NCBI RefSeq assembly: GCF_910592395.1
Contig: NC_088309.1
Location: 3,476,501-3,540,500, forward strand
Direction: 5' to 3'
DNA: 64,000 bases
Source: Lineus longissimus
Taxonomy: Eukaryota > Nemertea > Pilidiophora > Heteronemertea > Lineidae
Shown here: one piece after another, positions 12,656 through 26,739 of the stretch
How positions within the stretch are numbered: the stretch's first letter is position 1
Layout of the letters: every line of letters starts with the position of its first letter
Notes under the pieces: generated by a model
The model's input: the letters and a program-made list of their open reading frames with translations, nothing else
Databases searched by the model: none
What the model was told of the DNA's origin: nothing
Program-made: the position numbers and the translations under genes

Positions 12656-14595
12656 TGACAGAAAAAGAATAGGTTTTGGCCAAGCATAAAGGGATGTTGT
12701 TGGACTGAAGTATATGAGCTGCCTTAGACATGTTAGAGAAACAAAACTATGGATGTTCTTTTATAATGTTGGAGGAGACAGGAGTCTCAAGAGAAGACGT
12801 CAGTGTTCTTGAGCTACTGCCTGTTTCTTACTGCATAAGGAACAATTGTACATTGGAAGGCAGAGATCTGGGGTTGCCTTTGATTTGAACTCCTAAGCAA
12901 ACTGGCATGGTGATCTATGATGTCAGACCATTTGAGCTGTGTGACTTTCTGCACATTTGTGCAACTTCAATCACTTTAGATGGAAGAAACATCAGAACGG
13001 ATGTCACTGTGGCAATGGGCACAGCTTAAATCAATGCAAACGCTTCTTTCATCGTTGATGAAGTGTGTGACAAGCAGGGATAACCTAATTTACTAATTTG
13101 AGATGTCCACGAATGAGTCAGCCAGGCGACAGCAAATCCCTATGCATGGTTTTCTGTGAGATTATGCGGAAGTAATGTCAATGTATTTAGTAGCTTCTTA
13201 TCCGTCCATTTGTGATATTATGTGCCATTTTCAAAGTAACTAAATCATCCGACTGATCTCGTGCCTGCGTTTGAGAGACCCTCTGTTGATATGGCAAAGT
13301 GAACTTTGGATGGAAAAGGGAAAGGTGTCTACATGTATTGGATAAGGAGAAGGGAAACAATTCTCAGTTTTTAGTAAAAAGACAAGATGCGACCCCAAAG
13401 CCTTCAGTACGTAGATTAGCTAACATGTCTGAATTTTTTTATAACGAAATGTAACCTGTATGAAGCTCTGCTTTGTGCTCGTCATATCACCAAGCTCTCA
13501 TTGGCCTGATCAAGATCAGCCTCAAAATGTTAAGTTATCAATTGAGATTTGCCGAAACTCATGAACACCTTTTGTGCACACAATGTATAACAAACCTGAG
13601 CCTAATCCAAGAGTGATGAAAGTGAGAACACCACCCGAAAATCTGTCAATACATGACATACGACTGGATAGACACTTTCAAAAACCAGACGTAATGAGAT
13701 GCAAATCGGCATCACAATTCCATGGTGATTGTCGCTGTTCAGTAATCCCGGATGGAAATTGGTAGATCGAGCATGATGCTATAGCCGCGGGAGAATCTGC
13801 CACATATTGTGTGAAATAACATTTGAAAAAACTGGTGTGGGTGATTGTTCAATTTATGACACTTTTTGGATGAAAAAGTTTTTCGTATGCTTTTACATTG
13901 CTTCTGGTACAAGCCATAAGCATGCAGGACGCTGACTTGGCATCAGTGCTATCTTGGTTCTATCTGCTTTAGTTGACTTATCAAACATCAAGATGAAGTT
14001 AATGTCGAGATTGTCTATTGAAGTTGTTGTCGAAAAAACGCAGCCCATAAACTGAATCATTGATACATTTTATACTCCCGTCTGTTATCCTGCTGACAGA
14101 CCATGCATCTTGTTGTTAGTCACGCCGGCTTGGCCTGCATTACCATTGCAACAACAATAATGGATTGAGCAACATACGGCTTACGTTGGTGCCGTTTATA
14201 TATCCTGCTGATGACAAAATGTCACAGTAATGCGTTGTGAAATGAATTGTCCGTTATGAATCAGGATCTGGCCTGCGGGCATGATTTATCATAGTTCCTG
14301 TTCGCTGCTGACGTTAGCTTTCCTGATTATGGGTATAGCAAGTGGGTAATTTGCTCACCATTATCAATGAAATATAGTGGCGGTACTACTCGGAGGTTTG
14401 ATAAGAAGGCAACGCTTATTGATTTCCATTTAGGGCTCAGTTGGACCAGTTTGACAACCCTGTAGACTCTGGGGTCACTATTTGCAGGCAACATATGCTC
14501 TGTTGATTCTAAGCACAGCAATGTTGTTGCAGCATAATCAGCTTCTGGCCGTTTTACACTTTTGGTAAGAACACATGATGTGTTGTGATCTTTAA

Positions 14596-15204
14596 CCCTT
14601 AAACCGCCAGAGGCGACGATCGTCGACGTAAGGGGGAAAGCGCCAGAGGCGACGATCGTCGACAGCAGACGTTTAGTTCCACCTGTCTGCTAAGAGATGG
14701 CAGTGAGTGTGCATGTACGCTCTTTGGTACTTCGACAGTGATGCTTAGCACAAAATGGCATCGAACAAATTTCAAGTTTCTATACAAGCTTTTGAGTATT
14801 TTATCAAAAACTTGAAGCCCCATTTTCGCGGGAATGACGTCATCAGGAGTAATTAGCGCTGCTACGACTAATTAGACGGATGCTTCGACCAGGAATCGGA
14901 TGGAAACGATGTATTTAGACCCAGACTTCATATTAAAATACCAAGGGAGGTATAAAAAGCTGATGGAGGTATGTTCTGGCCATATTTTTGTTGATTATGG
15001 GTATTTGCACTAATTAACCCCTAATTAGTAAATTTTGGCGGGAAATGTCACAAAAATCGACGGGAATTACCATTTGTATAAAATCATCAGTACATTCCAT
15101 AGTGTTTGTAACAAAAATAACGTTGTTATTAATCATTTTCAAAAATGCTCGGTTAATTCGGCGCTCAGGGGTAATATGATTTTGTTAATTCGGCGCTTTA
15201 AGGG
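14596..15204. mobile_element. Non-autonomous piggyBac-type element (MITE)
   Basis: A 609-bp element is flanked on both sides by TTAA (14592-14595 and 15205-15208), the piggyBac target-site duplication. Terminal inverted repeats are 13 bp, CCCTTAAACCGCC left and CCCTTAAAGCGCC right (one mismatch), starting with the CCC typical of piggyBac ends. Just inside the left end, a block containing GCCAGAGGCGACGATCGTC is repeated twice; inside the right end, TTAATTCGGCGCT occurs twice. These could be transposase-binding subterminal repeats. No transposase frame is present, so it would depend on an autonomous relative. Confidence 0.85.
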
Positions 15205-18200
15205 TTAAAAGACCAGAAGGCAGACATGCCACCCCCTCACTGAAGAAAAGACTTTGTAGGAACACCTCCTTCTCTGAACACCTCAATTTCCTCCTGGATT
15301 TCTTGATTCACCCGCTGAAGGAGTATAGTGCCTTCAGGACGGGGCAAATTTGATAAAATATGATAAGTTTGGCCATAAAGACTTTTGATATCATTAGACA
15401 CCATGATGTTCTTGAGTAAGCATGACTTGCGTTGTCATATACACATGTTCCAGGTATCCCTCTTGTCCAAGGTGAGCACAGTGCCCCCTGACCATGATTC
15501 CTCCACCTACGACTAGCCAAAAGGAAATCAATATGGCTGTGGTAAAGTTTGGACAATTGGATTATCAAATCAAAGAAACACTCCCATGGCGATTAGCATT
15601 TTTATTGGAAATTTCTTTCCGCTCAGTGTCATTTATTTTGACGGCGATGAGTTGCTTTGAACACGGCTGAAGATTGCTAGGTGGCAAGTGCTTGAAGTTG
15701 TGAGTGAGGTCTAAGACATTTTGAAGATGGCTAAATTGTAAATTGTAAATTATAATCATAATCATCATCATCTAAGCATCATGACCAAGAATTCGGCCTT
15801 TGCCCAAATGTTCAAATGGTAAATGTTCAAAGGTGAGAGTGAATTTTGAATATCACTCATATTGTGATTAATACAAAATTTAATTTCTGATTAATAACAT
15901 TATTTCTCTCAAAAAATTGAGAAGATATTCAGAGAAAGAAGCCCCTTAACGTTGTCAAAGTATGTTCCTCACTTCCTTATAAAGGAGAGTCCAAAAAGGA
16001 AGATTGGAGGCAAATATCTTGAGATAGGCAGAGTTGTGACCAAATGCCTGTCATTTCCTCATGTCTGGCCCAAAATAGCTCCAACAGTGTTATGAGGGCG
16101 ATGATTTGATCTGAATCACAGGTAATCCCTGCATATTGTTTGAGCTCTTTCTTTGATCTCAGAAAAAAATGTGTAGTGATCATCTTCTTAGTTGTGATTA
16201 TGGTCATCAACAAAGTAGAGGACAAGCCAGGATAAAACGATATTGTTGTTTCATCATATATTTAAAGTGAACCCATCAGGAGCAATACAGTGCCCCTTAA
16301 GTCAGTATCAAAGCAGTTGATGCATTGAGGCATTACTATGGAATTCCCATTTTCAAATGGAACCCTAAAACATATTCAACAGTCCAGTCTAGCTAATTTA
16401 TCTGTGCCAGCGTCTTTGAACAGGAATTGAAAAGTACATTTTCATTGGGGGTGAAAATGTAGAAATAGGCTAAACTGCTGATTGTGCAAAATTCACTTTA
16501 AGGAAAGGGGTAAGACATTTCCTGTGAATTGGTATGCCAACCCTTTACCGTTGGAGAGGACATTGTAGGACGTGGAAACAGAACTCTCTAATTGGCACCC
16601 CATTAAATGCCATGCATGTCACATCTATTCTGGTTGCGAGGAAGCGGGCTTGTTAGTCTCATTAGGGTGTCACCCATGTCAGCCTAATGATTGCAACCAG
16701 GCTTCATTTGGCTTCATCGGGATAAAAAATTGTTTTTTTTTTTACTAAGGGCAAACCTTGTTAGTGGTGATTTATGTCAGCCTGATAGAAGAAATACAAG
16801 TGTTTTTTTGAGAAGAGCAGGCTTCTCTGATTAACTTGAATAAGTCCTTTATCAAATCAAAATATTTCCAACCTTAATTTTAAAAAGGATGGAATAGATA
16901 TTGCATGTATAAACTTGAAGAATATAAAAAACTGAGATGCCTTCAGACATCAGTCTTAGTTTACATGTATATTCTTTAGTCTGGGTAATCAAAAAGTTTG
17001 ATAGAAGGTTTTTGTAGGTTTCCCCCTCTAACCTTTTGAAATGTGAGGAACTATTTTCCCCATGATGATCTCAAAGACCACTTTTTATGGTAATATCATT
17101 CACAAATTAGCAAAGGAATTGGAAGTTCTTCTTTACATCAAAGGAGGAGAGGATGATCTGGTGTTCATAAGCTGATCAAATGGATTGTAATATAACCCTA
17201 CCAACCTCAAGTACCAATCATCATCAAAACACTTGACAGACTTCGTGATGGCGCATTCGTTTCCATGGTAACATTTGGGTGACATTTTCGCCGGTTCTGG
17301 TCAAAGTATGGTGCGATGGCTTTCTCCGGTGAGCACCGCTGGTCACGTTAAATGAGGCATTAAGTGTTCAATTGTAGCTGCGATGGGTATTGGGCGACCG
17401 ATTACATTTATCATCGGCTCGACCACGGTCAATGACTTGGCAAATGCTGCAGCGCATGGGTGAAATGGCATTCGCATGTTTTTGATGCATATTTTAGAAA
17501 GTTGCGGTGCTGTGAGCTTAATACCTTGGTACTTTGCATGTTCTTAGGTTGTTTTTGCAATTGTGGACAAAAGTTAAAAAACGGAGATTTCATAATGCCC
17601 TAGAATCAATGAATAAATCTTGATATTATGTTTTGAAAGGGGTTTGAGCGGCAGAAGTAAGTGTATGATATATAACTCCTTTGATTACAGCTAAAGAATG
17701 TAAGCTTACCCTACTCGGGGTGTCTGGGGTCCATCCCTGAAAGACAAAAAGAAAAAGTATTGATTAGTGGCCTAAAGTCTCGACGCGAAACTTTATTTGC
17801 GCATATTGGGCCAAGGTTAGCATCAAGGGAGGACCTCTACTAGGATGACATATGTCTCGGTCCCACGTTTGATAATCATTTGGTTGGATTAATACCCGTC
17901 TCTCAGAAAGAACAGGGTCAAGTTTCAATGATCATACAAAATTCCAGGATGTGGTGAAAATAAATTGAGATTTCCAGTACAATTCATAGCCCATTTCATC
18001 AGTGTACCAACCTTTAAGGGCCCCAGGCTATTTGGAATATTATCCTTTCAATTTGAATAAAATATATATAATCCAAATTAGAAGGTTTTTAAAAAAACCA
18101 GTTTCACACACACTCCAGTGCAAGGCATAGCTTGAACTGTGCAATGCCCCAAACCAGTCAAATCCAGTTGCTCATGGTCTTGGCATGTCATGTGACCCAA

Positions 18201-21200
18201 GCTCTGTCTTTACCCCTATTGTCTAATTTGGCCCCTGTTATTGTTGTGGGTGACAAATCTGTTAAGCCATTCATTGTCTTTGGATATATCTGAGTGAATT
18301 TCACTAGCTGTCAAGAAAATTAACAGCAGATTAGTGATTTTTGTACAGACACATGCAATTTGTAGTGCTTGGTTAATTGTCTGTAGGGCAGGGTGGCATA
18401 GGATGGGGTACGTCAGGAGGGGGGAGGCTGTGGTTTGTTTCAAGCAAAGTTGATGGTTGCATAGAAAAATGCTGGTTACCTGGCTGTAGTTGCCAACAAA
18501 ATATAACCAAAACACTTGTTGCTGAAGCAAATTGGCTGTGTCTGTCTTTGGTATGCCCACAATCAGTTGCATGTTTCTTTATGATATTTTCTGCCCCTCA
18601 TAATCTGATATTGTGTTTCAACAATGCTTTACCCTGTGGTTATCAGCATTTCAATTTCATGTCAATGTCCCCGTGTGATTTATCGAGATTGGTTGAATAT
18701 GTTCATTACTTTCACACAATGGTGACAGCAGAAATTGTATCACGACTGTGATTGCCATTTTTGGTGAAGTCAGCTCAAGATGGGTTGTTCTGGTTACCCT
18801 CTTAGAGTTGATATGGTAAGGCAGAGTTGATATCAGCATGCAGTGAGAGTTATATTAGTTAGCTTAGTCATTTAGCTGTGGTGTGCAGTGATTTGCACTT
18901 GTCAATTCTGAATCAAGAACTATAACCACTTCTCCTCTTCACTCTCTGTGGTTGTCGATGAATGAAATGAGAATCTGAGAATCTCAGATGCAGGAAGGAT
19001 ATACTCCAGTATCACCGATCTAAGACTGCTTCATTAGTTACTACAAAACCGAAACAAAAGCCAGTCCGAAACATAGCACCTTGCCCTTTCCCTTTGAAAG
19101 CGCCAAGATCTTGACTTCTCTCTATGGGTGTATTAGAGGATCAATCAGGGATGAGGGTAACAGTTTTTACTCCAAATATCGCCGCTTGCCAGTTTGCCCA
19201 TTTCTTAAGTCATCAAAGAGATGAGTTCTTGAAGAAGATGCTGATGAGCAAGCCCTTCTGATCAGATTACTGCCTTCCCTGTCAGAATGGGAACTCTTAT
19301 TATTCAGCTCCAGATCTGATTTGTCTGAGTGGTCTGATTGGACTTGATGACCTTTTCTTATTAGTGCTGACAGTGTCAAAGGTTATATGATGGAATTGAC
19401 ATGAACCTATTTAAAAACTGAAAATGAAATTATGGGGCAAGTTAGAAGGCCTGTCTTGACGTTCATCAGTTTGGCAGGATAGCTGATATGGTTAAGAAAA
19501 GTATTGTTTCCCTGGGAAGGCATTGCATAGTCCTGGTCTTGGTGATAGTTCACTTTGGTTTGTGCCATTGCTTGGTACGCTATTGTCAACCTGCTTGTTC
19601 TAACAAAAGTCAGATAGGTTCAAGAACATGGAAAAGAGATGTTGATTGATTGTCTCATAAACGATTGTGGCAATTCGTTGAGTTGAGAATCATCTGTCAC
19701 TTGCTTATCGCAATGCAAGGTCTGAAAAAAACCATTGTACCACATTCCTCAGACCAGAACTTAAAGCTGATTTGGTTCCTTCACCATGAATATTAAAGGG
19801 TTCCAATATGTTGAGAGTGCAAACATTCAATGGAACTGCAGTCTACATTTGTTATCTGCACCCAGGGAGCGCAAGTCTGCGTGAAATTCATCTAATGAAT
19901 CCTAGTCGACCATCTTGCACCTGCGACCATCTTCCTTTGAGCAGTGAAGAACTTTTGATTGGTTTTTTGTTCGTGGTTGTCGATGATGGTTTTCAAAGGA
20001 ATCTTGTTGATTACTTCTTGACAGTAGTGAGGCCGGAAGAAGCATCACCAGTAAATCAGGATATATTTTGGCTCAGTCTTTGAAAGCAGTATCAATTGAG
20101 GATAATTGGTTGACTTGAAACCCAGAATCAGAAAAGAAACTAACAGGAATCCCTTTTTTTGGTTTTTCAGCACTGATTTACAAAGAGAAGTCGTAACATT
20201 TTGGTATTCAGAATGCATGGAGAGTGAAACGTGCTGTTGTTTGGCATCAAAAGGTTTTCTGTGGAATTTCCTGTCGTCATTCCTCGTTCTTCGTGCAGCT
20301 TAGTCATGCAGCATTTGAAAGAGGTGATGTCATACCTCGATATTTGTTTGTCCTGGTTGCAGAGGAAAAAACATCAAAAGGCTACATGAGAGCAAAAAAG
20401 TGGATCGGTGTTCTGCTTACTTCTAATGAAGTAATGTTTGATGTGGTCATTGATGGATAGATGGCGTAATTTGTCAGTCGCAAGTTTTGATGTTCAACTT
20501 CTTTACAGGGTTGGCTTTCTGTTATTGTAGTCACATTTGAAAGGTTTACCAGCCACTAGCTGTTAATCTTCAAAAGGTCATGTTTCCTTCTGTTTCCAAA
20601 GTTTCACTGCAATGTTGTGGGCAGTAGTTTAGGGTATTGGATTTGACAAAATATCGAAAAAATCACGTTTTGCCATGGTAAACTGATGCTTGATGGAGGT
20701 AATGTTGGTTTTGTGATAGATGATGCGCACACAAACTCTAATGTTGACAATGAATGGGTCTAGCCAACAGACTAACCAAGAGTCTTTTTATAGTTGTGGC
20801 TCCACCAGGAATACTGTACGACTTTGTAATACATTTCCCGACCTGTTATGTCAACAGCAGTTTTTTTCGCTGTCCCTCGGCCATTAAATTGTCAATAACG
20901 AAATGGTCATGTTACATTTTTTGTGACTGTTCATCTCTGTAGTGCGTGTCCATGTAAAAGGATACTAAAGTGACATAGGGGAATGATATATATCGTCCGG
21001 CGCTTGTCGGTGAAAAAAAGAAACTGAAAAATCTCCTGGCGCTGAAAGAACCTTGAAAAAAGCTTTGTCTCAAGAAGGAAGAAACTTGGGCGGAAGGAAC
21101 CTTATGGAAAGAAGCAATGGTCTAAAGTGTTGTTGGTGGTGGTGGTGGCTATACAGCAAAATCTCTCAAATGAAAACTCCTGTTTTTTGGTGAGAGTGCC

Positions 21201-24200
21201 TAATCTAGGATGATAGAAAATGTGATACTCCTGAGCTCTGAGAAAAATCAAGTTTATGAGAGAGGAAACATTCGTTCTACAGACTTTGGATTTCGGTATG
21301 ATTGCAGTAATGAAACAAACTGTAAATAAAAGGTATTGATTTCAGCTACAACTGGCAGAAATTTGGTAAACATGACTTTTCTAGTTTCCGAGTAATTCAA
21401 AATCAAAAGTATGTAATCTTTTTTGTTCCGCTTAGTATATTTCAAAAGGTTTGAGCTAATTTTCTATCAGCTTTCTCTGATGTTAAGCTCTCTAACATAC
21501 AGCAATCTTGTGTAGTATTCGTGTATGCTGCTAATTTGATAATCATGCATCATATTTTCATGTCACAGCCTATGACATTATGTGATGAATTGATCAGGTA
21601 GTCGTTTCACCTTTAAACCCCCGGAATCAATATAAATCTTCAATATGCCAGCTCACTTTATCTACACGAGGAAATGAATATGAGCTCTGTATAACAAGCT
21701 AGGTACTGGACAACCTTGAGGCTGGAAGGGATGCTGGGAGAAAATGAAAGGAGTCGATATTGATTGGGAATAAAAATTGATGATGTGATGCTTTATTACC
21801 TGAAATCTTTAAAGGTGTTGTACTAAAAATTACTGATATGACTCAGGGTGACTGGACAATATGACCTGAGGTGCCTGCGATTTTGCACAGGTCCAGTCAA
21901 GGGAGAAGCCAGCTTCTGAAATAACTGAGGGACAACTGGAGATTATCGATATGTTAATTGATGAGAATTTAAAATGTCACCATAACATTCCTTTTGCATT
22001 CTGATCCGAGTAACTTGTATTGATCTGCATCAGTGTTCCATACCATTGCATGTTGTGCCTGTTGATTAATTCTCACTCGTTATGTCCAATCTTTGAAGTA
22101 AGTGATAACTCCGTGGCTCACATTTCATGTGTTATTGCGCTAGGTATTTTCTGTTCGTGCGCCGTGAAGCTAATGGTGATCCTGAAAGCTTTGACATGAG
22201 GATGTCATGACATTCGTATTACTCAGAGTTGGGAATTAATCAAGTATTAAAGCTGCAAGTACATTAAGAGAAGGTTTTTTCAACTCTCCAAGACGTTAAC
22301 TTGGGATTGTCATAGAATCGCTTCAGTTTGGAAAGTGTAGAAGTCCTACAATCTCATCAACTATGCCGTACAAAATGTAAAAGTGACCCTGATAGGCTGA
22401 TGTCAAAAGACTCAACATTATCAAACCAATCAAGGCCTATCTTACTATCCGACAGAGATTATTTCATGTCCTCTCCCTTTTGATCACTATCTTCTCATTT
22501 CCAGGCATTGTTCAATGAATATTCTGATGTAATGTTGGCAATGCCATATTAGTACAACCTATAGTTACATATCTGCCACTTTGCTACACAAGATTTAAAA
22601 AGCATCCCTTCAACACCAAAAGTGCCATTGGCAGCAGAAAGGTCAAGCCTTACATGAGGTTTTTTCTGGCCAAACATCAGAAGCCAAAAGATCAATTGAC
22701 GAAGAAGTCGGAAGTCTTTGGGCATTTCCTGACTGTAGCCGATCAATATTGGGAAGAAGACTTGGGTGTAATAGGTTGTATGATTTGGCCTGGAGCCTGG
22801 GTTGAGTGACACCCAAGGCTGTTCACAGCTGGTCGTGGGTTATTGGCTCAGAGACCAAATGTCAGCATGGCTGTGATGTTTCTTGTGGCAGGAGGATAAA
22901 TCTTGGAAGATGAAGGGTATTTTCCATGTAGCACAATTGAGAAGCATAAGGCAGGTTGAGATTAGGGACTTATCAAGGAGCCTTATACGAATACAGATAG
23001 AAATGTACACAAAATTCATCCTCTTACTGCAGAGTTTTATCCGGATATGTATGAGGATCCTTGATAAGTCACTGTTCTCAACCTCCTATTGTCATATCAG
23101 AAAGTAACCGTCCCTGCATCAAGGTCTTGCCAGAAACAGAATAGAAATTGGTTACATATGTATGTTTCTCGACCAACAGTTTGAGTAACCATTCAGTCCA
23201 TTTGACCATTGTCGTCCTGAGCCATACGGAGCAGCCACTCAGTCAACCGATCCTGGTTTTATGGACATAATGGCCCCATCTTGGTCTGACTGCAAATTGA
23301 ATGGGTAATCAGATCTGTGTTCTGCAGCCGAGATGCTTTCTTTCCGTCCGTCTCATGTTCAGTTTCCTTCATCATTATCTTGGAGGATTATCTTCGATGG
23401 AGTACCCTCAGCACATGATAGAGGCTCTAACTCATTCAATATGTCTGTCACACCTGTCACAGAGCAGTGATTGTCAACACTGTGATCTTGATGAACCATA
23501 CAAGGCAAGAGATTGCTCGGTAGCCTGACATTTACGACTTGGGACTGCAATAGACGAGTCAGCTCTGTGTCAAATAGGTTTGGATATAGAGCCTCTTCAT
23601 CATGTTGTTTAGGTTGAAACACGTCAGCCTCCATCATTTTAAGAAAGGAAAACTGAACTGGAGCACAAAGCACTTTGAAGAAACAATTTTGTTGATGTAT
23701 GTAGCATACCTTCTCAACGACTTTGCCAAAATGTTTCCTTCAAGATTTTCCTCTTTAAGTGCTCATGTCTTGGTGGATTAACTCAACTGTAATTAAGTGA
23801 AATTATCAATAGATGAGGCTATAATGATGCCTGATTGATAGCTAAATTGACTGGTAATGCTGGTGTGTTAGCCATGATTGCTCCTTTCGAAGACCCATTA
23901 GTATCGTTTAAGATAGTCAAATTGCTTGGCCAATAAAGCAATCATGCACTGAACTTCCTGCTACTTCGATGTTGTGATGTTCTGAAATGCTTTGACTCTG
24001 CTGTGGTATGAATTTTGCCGAGGGTGCCATAGGGTGGTATACATCGCGTGTGGAAGGTGGTGGTGGTTGCTGCTTTGATGTTCACTTCACAATTAGGAGC
24101 TGAAGATGATGATTCAAGGAAGATATCAACAGAAGCTATAAAATCAGGTGCAGTATCGGTAGAGAATGTTATTGCCTCAGACAGTTTGCTATGTTGAACT

Positions 24201-24392
24201 CTTCTTAGCTTGACTAAGCTGTCAGTGTTATAGGGTTGCAAATAGTAACCCATCTCTGTGTAAATGACAGGACCAAACTAGAAGAAACACATAACTGAGA
24301 AAGTTGCTGTCTGTAAGAAATCTGCTGGGAAGTTGCTGAAGCAGACTAGGCAAGCAGTCTAAATTGATGGCATGTCTCATCAAACTCAAAGC

Positions 24393-24594
24393 AGATGAAC
24401 TGACTGGGAAACAGATCACTACTACTTTGGTATGAGCTGGCCTAATGCTGGGGCCTAATGGCATCAATTTGGCTACTAAGGAAGCTCCTGAGCCAGTTTT
24501 TCTCTGGACACAAAAGGACCTGACGCTACAGACCAAAGCTGATGAACTACTTTGAAACTGATCACCACTGCTTTGGCATGAGCTCACCTAATGG
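24393..24594. repeat. Diverged two-copy repeat, about 148 bp apart
   Basis: The segment at 24393-24447 (gatgaactg..., actttggtatgagct, cctaatg) is matched at 24541-24594 (gatgaacta..., gctttggcatgagct, cctaatgg). More distant copies may follow to about 24960. These are probably relics of a decayed tandem repeat. Confidence 0.4.
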
Positions 24595-25971
24595 CATTTA
24601 TCATGGCCCATTGAATCCAGAGAAGTTTGTTTGCTCATCTTCTTTTGGCTTGGAAGGAACTTAGGTTACAAAGTGAAGCATGTGCTCTAGAGAAAACATA
24701 ATCACAACTACTTCGTCTGTTTTCCTTTGACTGTAAAGAGAACTGAAGCTACTAATCAGTGGTCAGAGAGTTGTAGCGGATGTGGTAAAGAAATGAAGAC
24801 AGCTACCTGAGGATCTTGGTGTGAAGTGATCAGCATCATTGGGCTAATCAGCTTGCACAAGGAGAGAGGAAGCTTTGGTAAACATGGCCAATAGTGTTTC
24901 TGACTGATATTGAGGGAACTCCAAAGGAGATTTTTTATACGCAAGAGTTGTTTGATTGAAGCTCATGCTGTAGGGCAGTGTGTGAAGAGAGAAGTTGATC
25001 GTTGAAGTCTCCTGAAGACCTCACTTTGATCTGTTGTATAAAGCGTACGATAGGTTCATTAGCAGTTCTTAGTACAAACACAGCCACTTGACTCTAGATA
25101 TTGAAAAAAAACTAAGCTAAAAACAAAATTTAGAAAGTTACTCTTACAATACCATCAAATTCAGATTAAAAACATTTGATATACACCAGATTGGTGATAG
25201 TCAAAAGTTGCTTGTAAAAAGCAATATTATAAAGTGCTGAACTCTATAATGGAGGGATACTGTCTATTGGGATAAGTTCCTGGCATAATGTGAGATAGGT
25301 GGTTGCAGATCCTGAATACAGAATTTCTACTTTGGGAAATTCAGCTCTACAGACCTGGAGTATGAACTGATTCTACCACTATTTTTATGACTGAACTGTA
25401 TTTTCGGAGAAACCTTCAAAGACGGCTTTCATGCAATCACTTGCAATTTCTTCAAGTAATTTCAATTTCAAAACTTTTGATGTAGTCCCCCTTGACTGTG
25501 GAGGGTTGGTCCCAAAAGACACATTTCAATTTTAGACACATTCTGATTTTTTTCTTCAGCCTGATGTTATTGCTTCGTTCAATCAACCTGGCCAATTACT
25601 AAAAGCCATTTTTGCTTAAGAAAGTCACCATGAGGAATAGGGTGATTAAAATGAGCCAAAATGAGCATCGGCCCGTCTCGGCAGTCTAATAATCAGTCCC
25701 TTAATTATTTTCTTCACACTTCTTGACAATAAGTTCCGTATATCAGCGGTATCTCTCTAGGATATGTGATGTGTTCGTCTGCATCTCTCATTCTGATTTT
25801 GGTCGTAACACTTTGTTGTATCTAGTGTTGAAGCAAGTCTCATTGTGAATGGTGGAAACACTTCGGAAACTCATCATGAGAGTTGGAGATAAACACTTGA
25901 ATATTACATTTCTGGTGTAATATCCTACTACTCTGAACGAGCTTCATTCAGGGAAGGATGGTATACCAATA

Positions 25972-26430
25972 TTGTTGCTCCATATCTCAGGACATGACGC
26001 ACAGAAGGTAAAAAGGATAGGAAAGCCTTTGGATTGATGTGTTGTTATCAGTATCTGAGGGAGTTCAGACAACAGAACCTTTCTCTTTCTACAGTCGTTT
26101 CTTTTCTCTGTTAAAAAGAAGACGGACAGTGAACAAATGTTGTCACCCCGTATCTCTGGACACAGTGCAGCAGAAAGTAAAAAGCACACTGGAAAACCTG
26201 CTGTTCTGTTTATCAAACTTCTTAGGAGTTCGAACAATAGGTCATTTCAGGTTGGGAAAACACTTGTCTAGTTTTATTTCAGCCTATAAAATAGTGAAAC
26301 AGTTGACAAATATTGTCGCTGCGTATCTCAAGAAACAGAACAGCAAAAAGTAAAAAAGGATAGGAAACCTCCAGGCTTCTATTCCTTGTTAGCAGTATCA
26401 GTAGGTGTCCAGACAATAGCATCTTTTTCT
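25972..26430. repeat. Degenerate tandem repeat, about 170 bp, three copies
   Basis: Three diverged copies share the pattern ttgt(t/c)(g/a)c, then tatctc, then caga(a/g), then gtaaaaagga and ggaaa-cct. Anchors lie near 25983, 26151 and 26323, giving spacings of about 168 and 172 bp. Divergence is high, so the array is old. It lies just upstream of the candidate alternative first exon. Confidence 0.55.
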
Positions 26431-26704
26431 TTCCTTGGAGACGCTGACGTACGTGTGTGTTGCTTTGGATGTCTTATCTCTTCCCAGTGTTATTGTTGCC
26501 GTTTCAACAGTGGAATATGCTTCTGGAATATGTGATGTCGTCTCACTGCCTTTCATGTCACAAGCTGAAATGGCGCAAGGAACATCCTATCTGCTAAGCA
26601 GACAATTACTTTAGGTGTGTGGAATCAGCATATGATTAATTTCCTTTAAGGAAAGAGTTTTTTGTTGAGATATTAACAATCTATCTTAGGGAGCTTTGTA
26701 TTCA

Positions 26705-26739
26705 ATGGATATGACCGACCTTCCACCAGACGATGATAG
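26705..26739 (+). CDS. APBA1: Candidate alternative first coding exon of APBA
   Basis: An ATG at 26705 opens MDMTDLPPDDD and ends at GATAG|gtaagatc, a strong donor, leaving AG in phase 2, the phase needed to join the exon at 30567. An acceptor-like ctatcttag ends at 26689. The block cannot be an internal exon of the long transcript, because entry in phase 2 meets a TGA before the donor. If real, it would start a short isoform lacking the 717-residue acidic N-terminus. The short length makes coincidence possible. Confidence 0.4.

Larger units (their letters stand above)
8495..14595 (+). other. Long intron, first part
   Basis: This begins an intron of about 18-22 kb, depending on whether the alternative first exon at 26705 is used. 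I found no convincing coding exon. It contains diverged local repeats around 11833-11890 and 12594-12655, and a short degenerate repeat at 12230-12450. Confidence 0.55.
15209..26689 (+). other. Long intron, second part
   Basis: This continues the large intron. Many short open frames occur on both strands but none shows protein-like composition, domain motifs or matching splice phase. Degenerate repeats occur at 24393-24594 and 25972-26430. Confidence 0.55.

Noticed and set aside
16629-16700. Nested small inverted repeats (ctggttgc/gcaaccag around tcattagg/cctaatga)
   Set aside because: Short arms with a large one-sided bulge; within what chance allows in a window this size.
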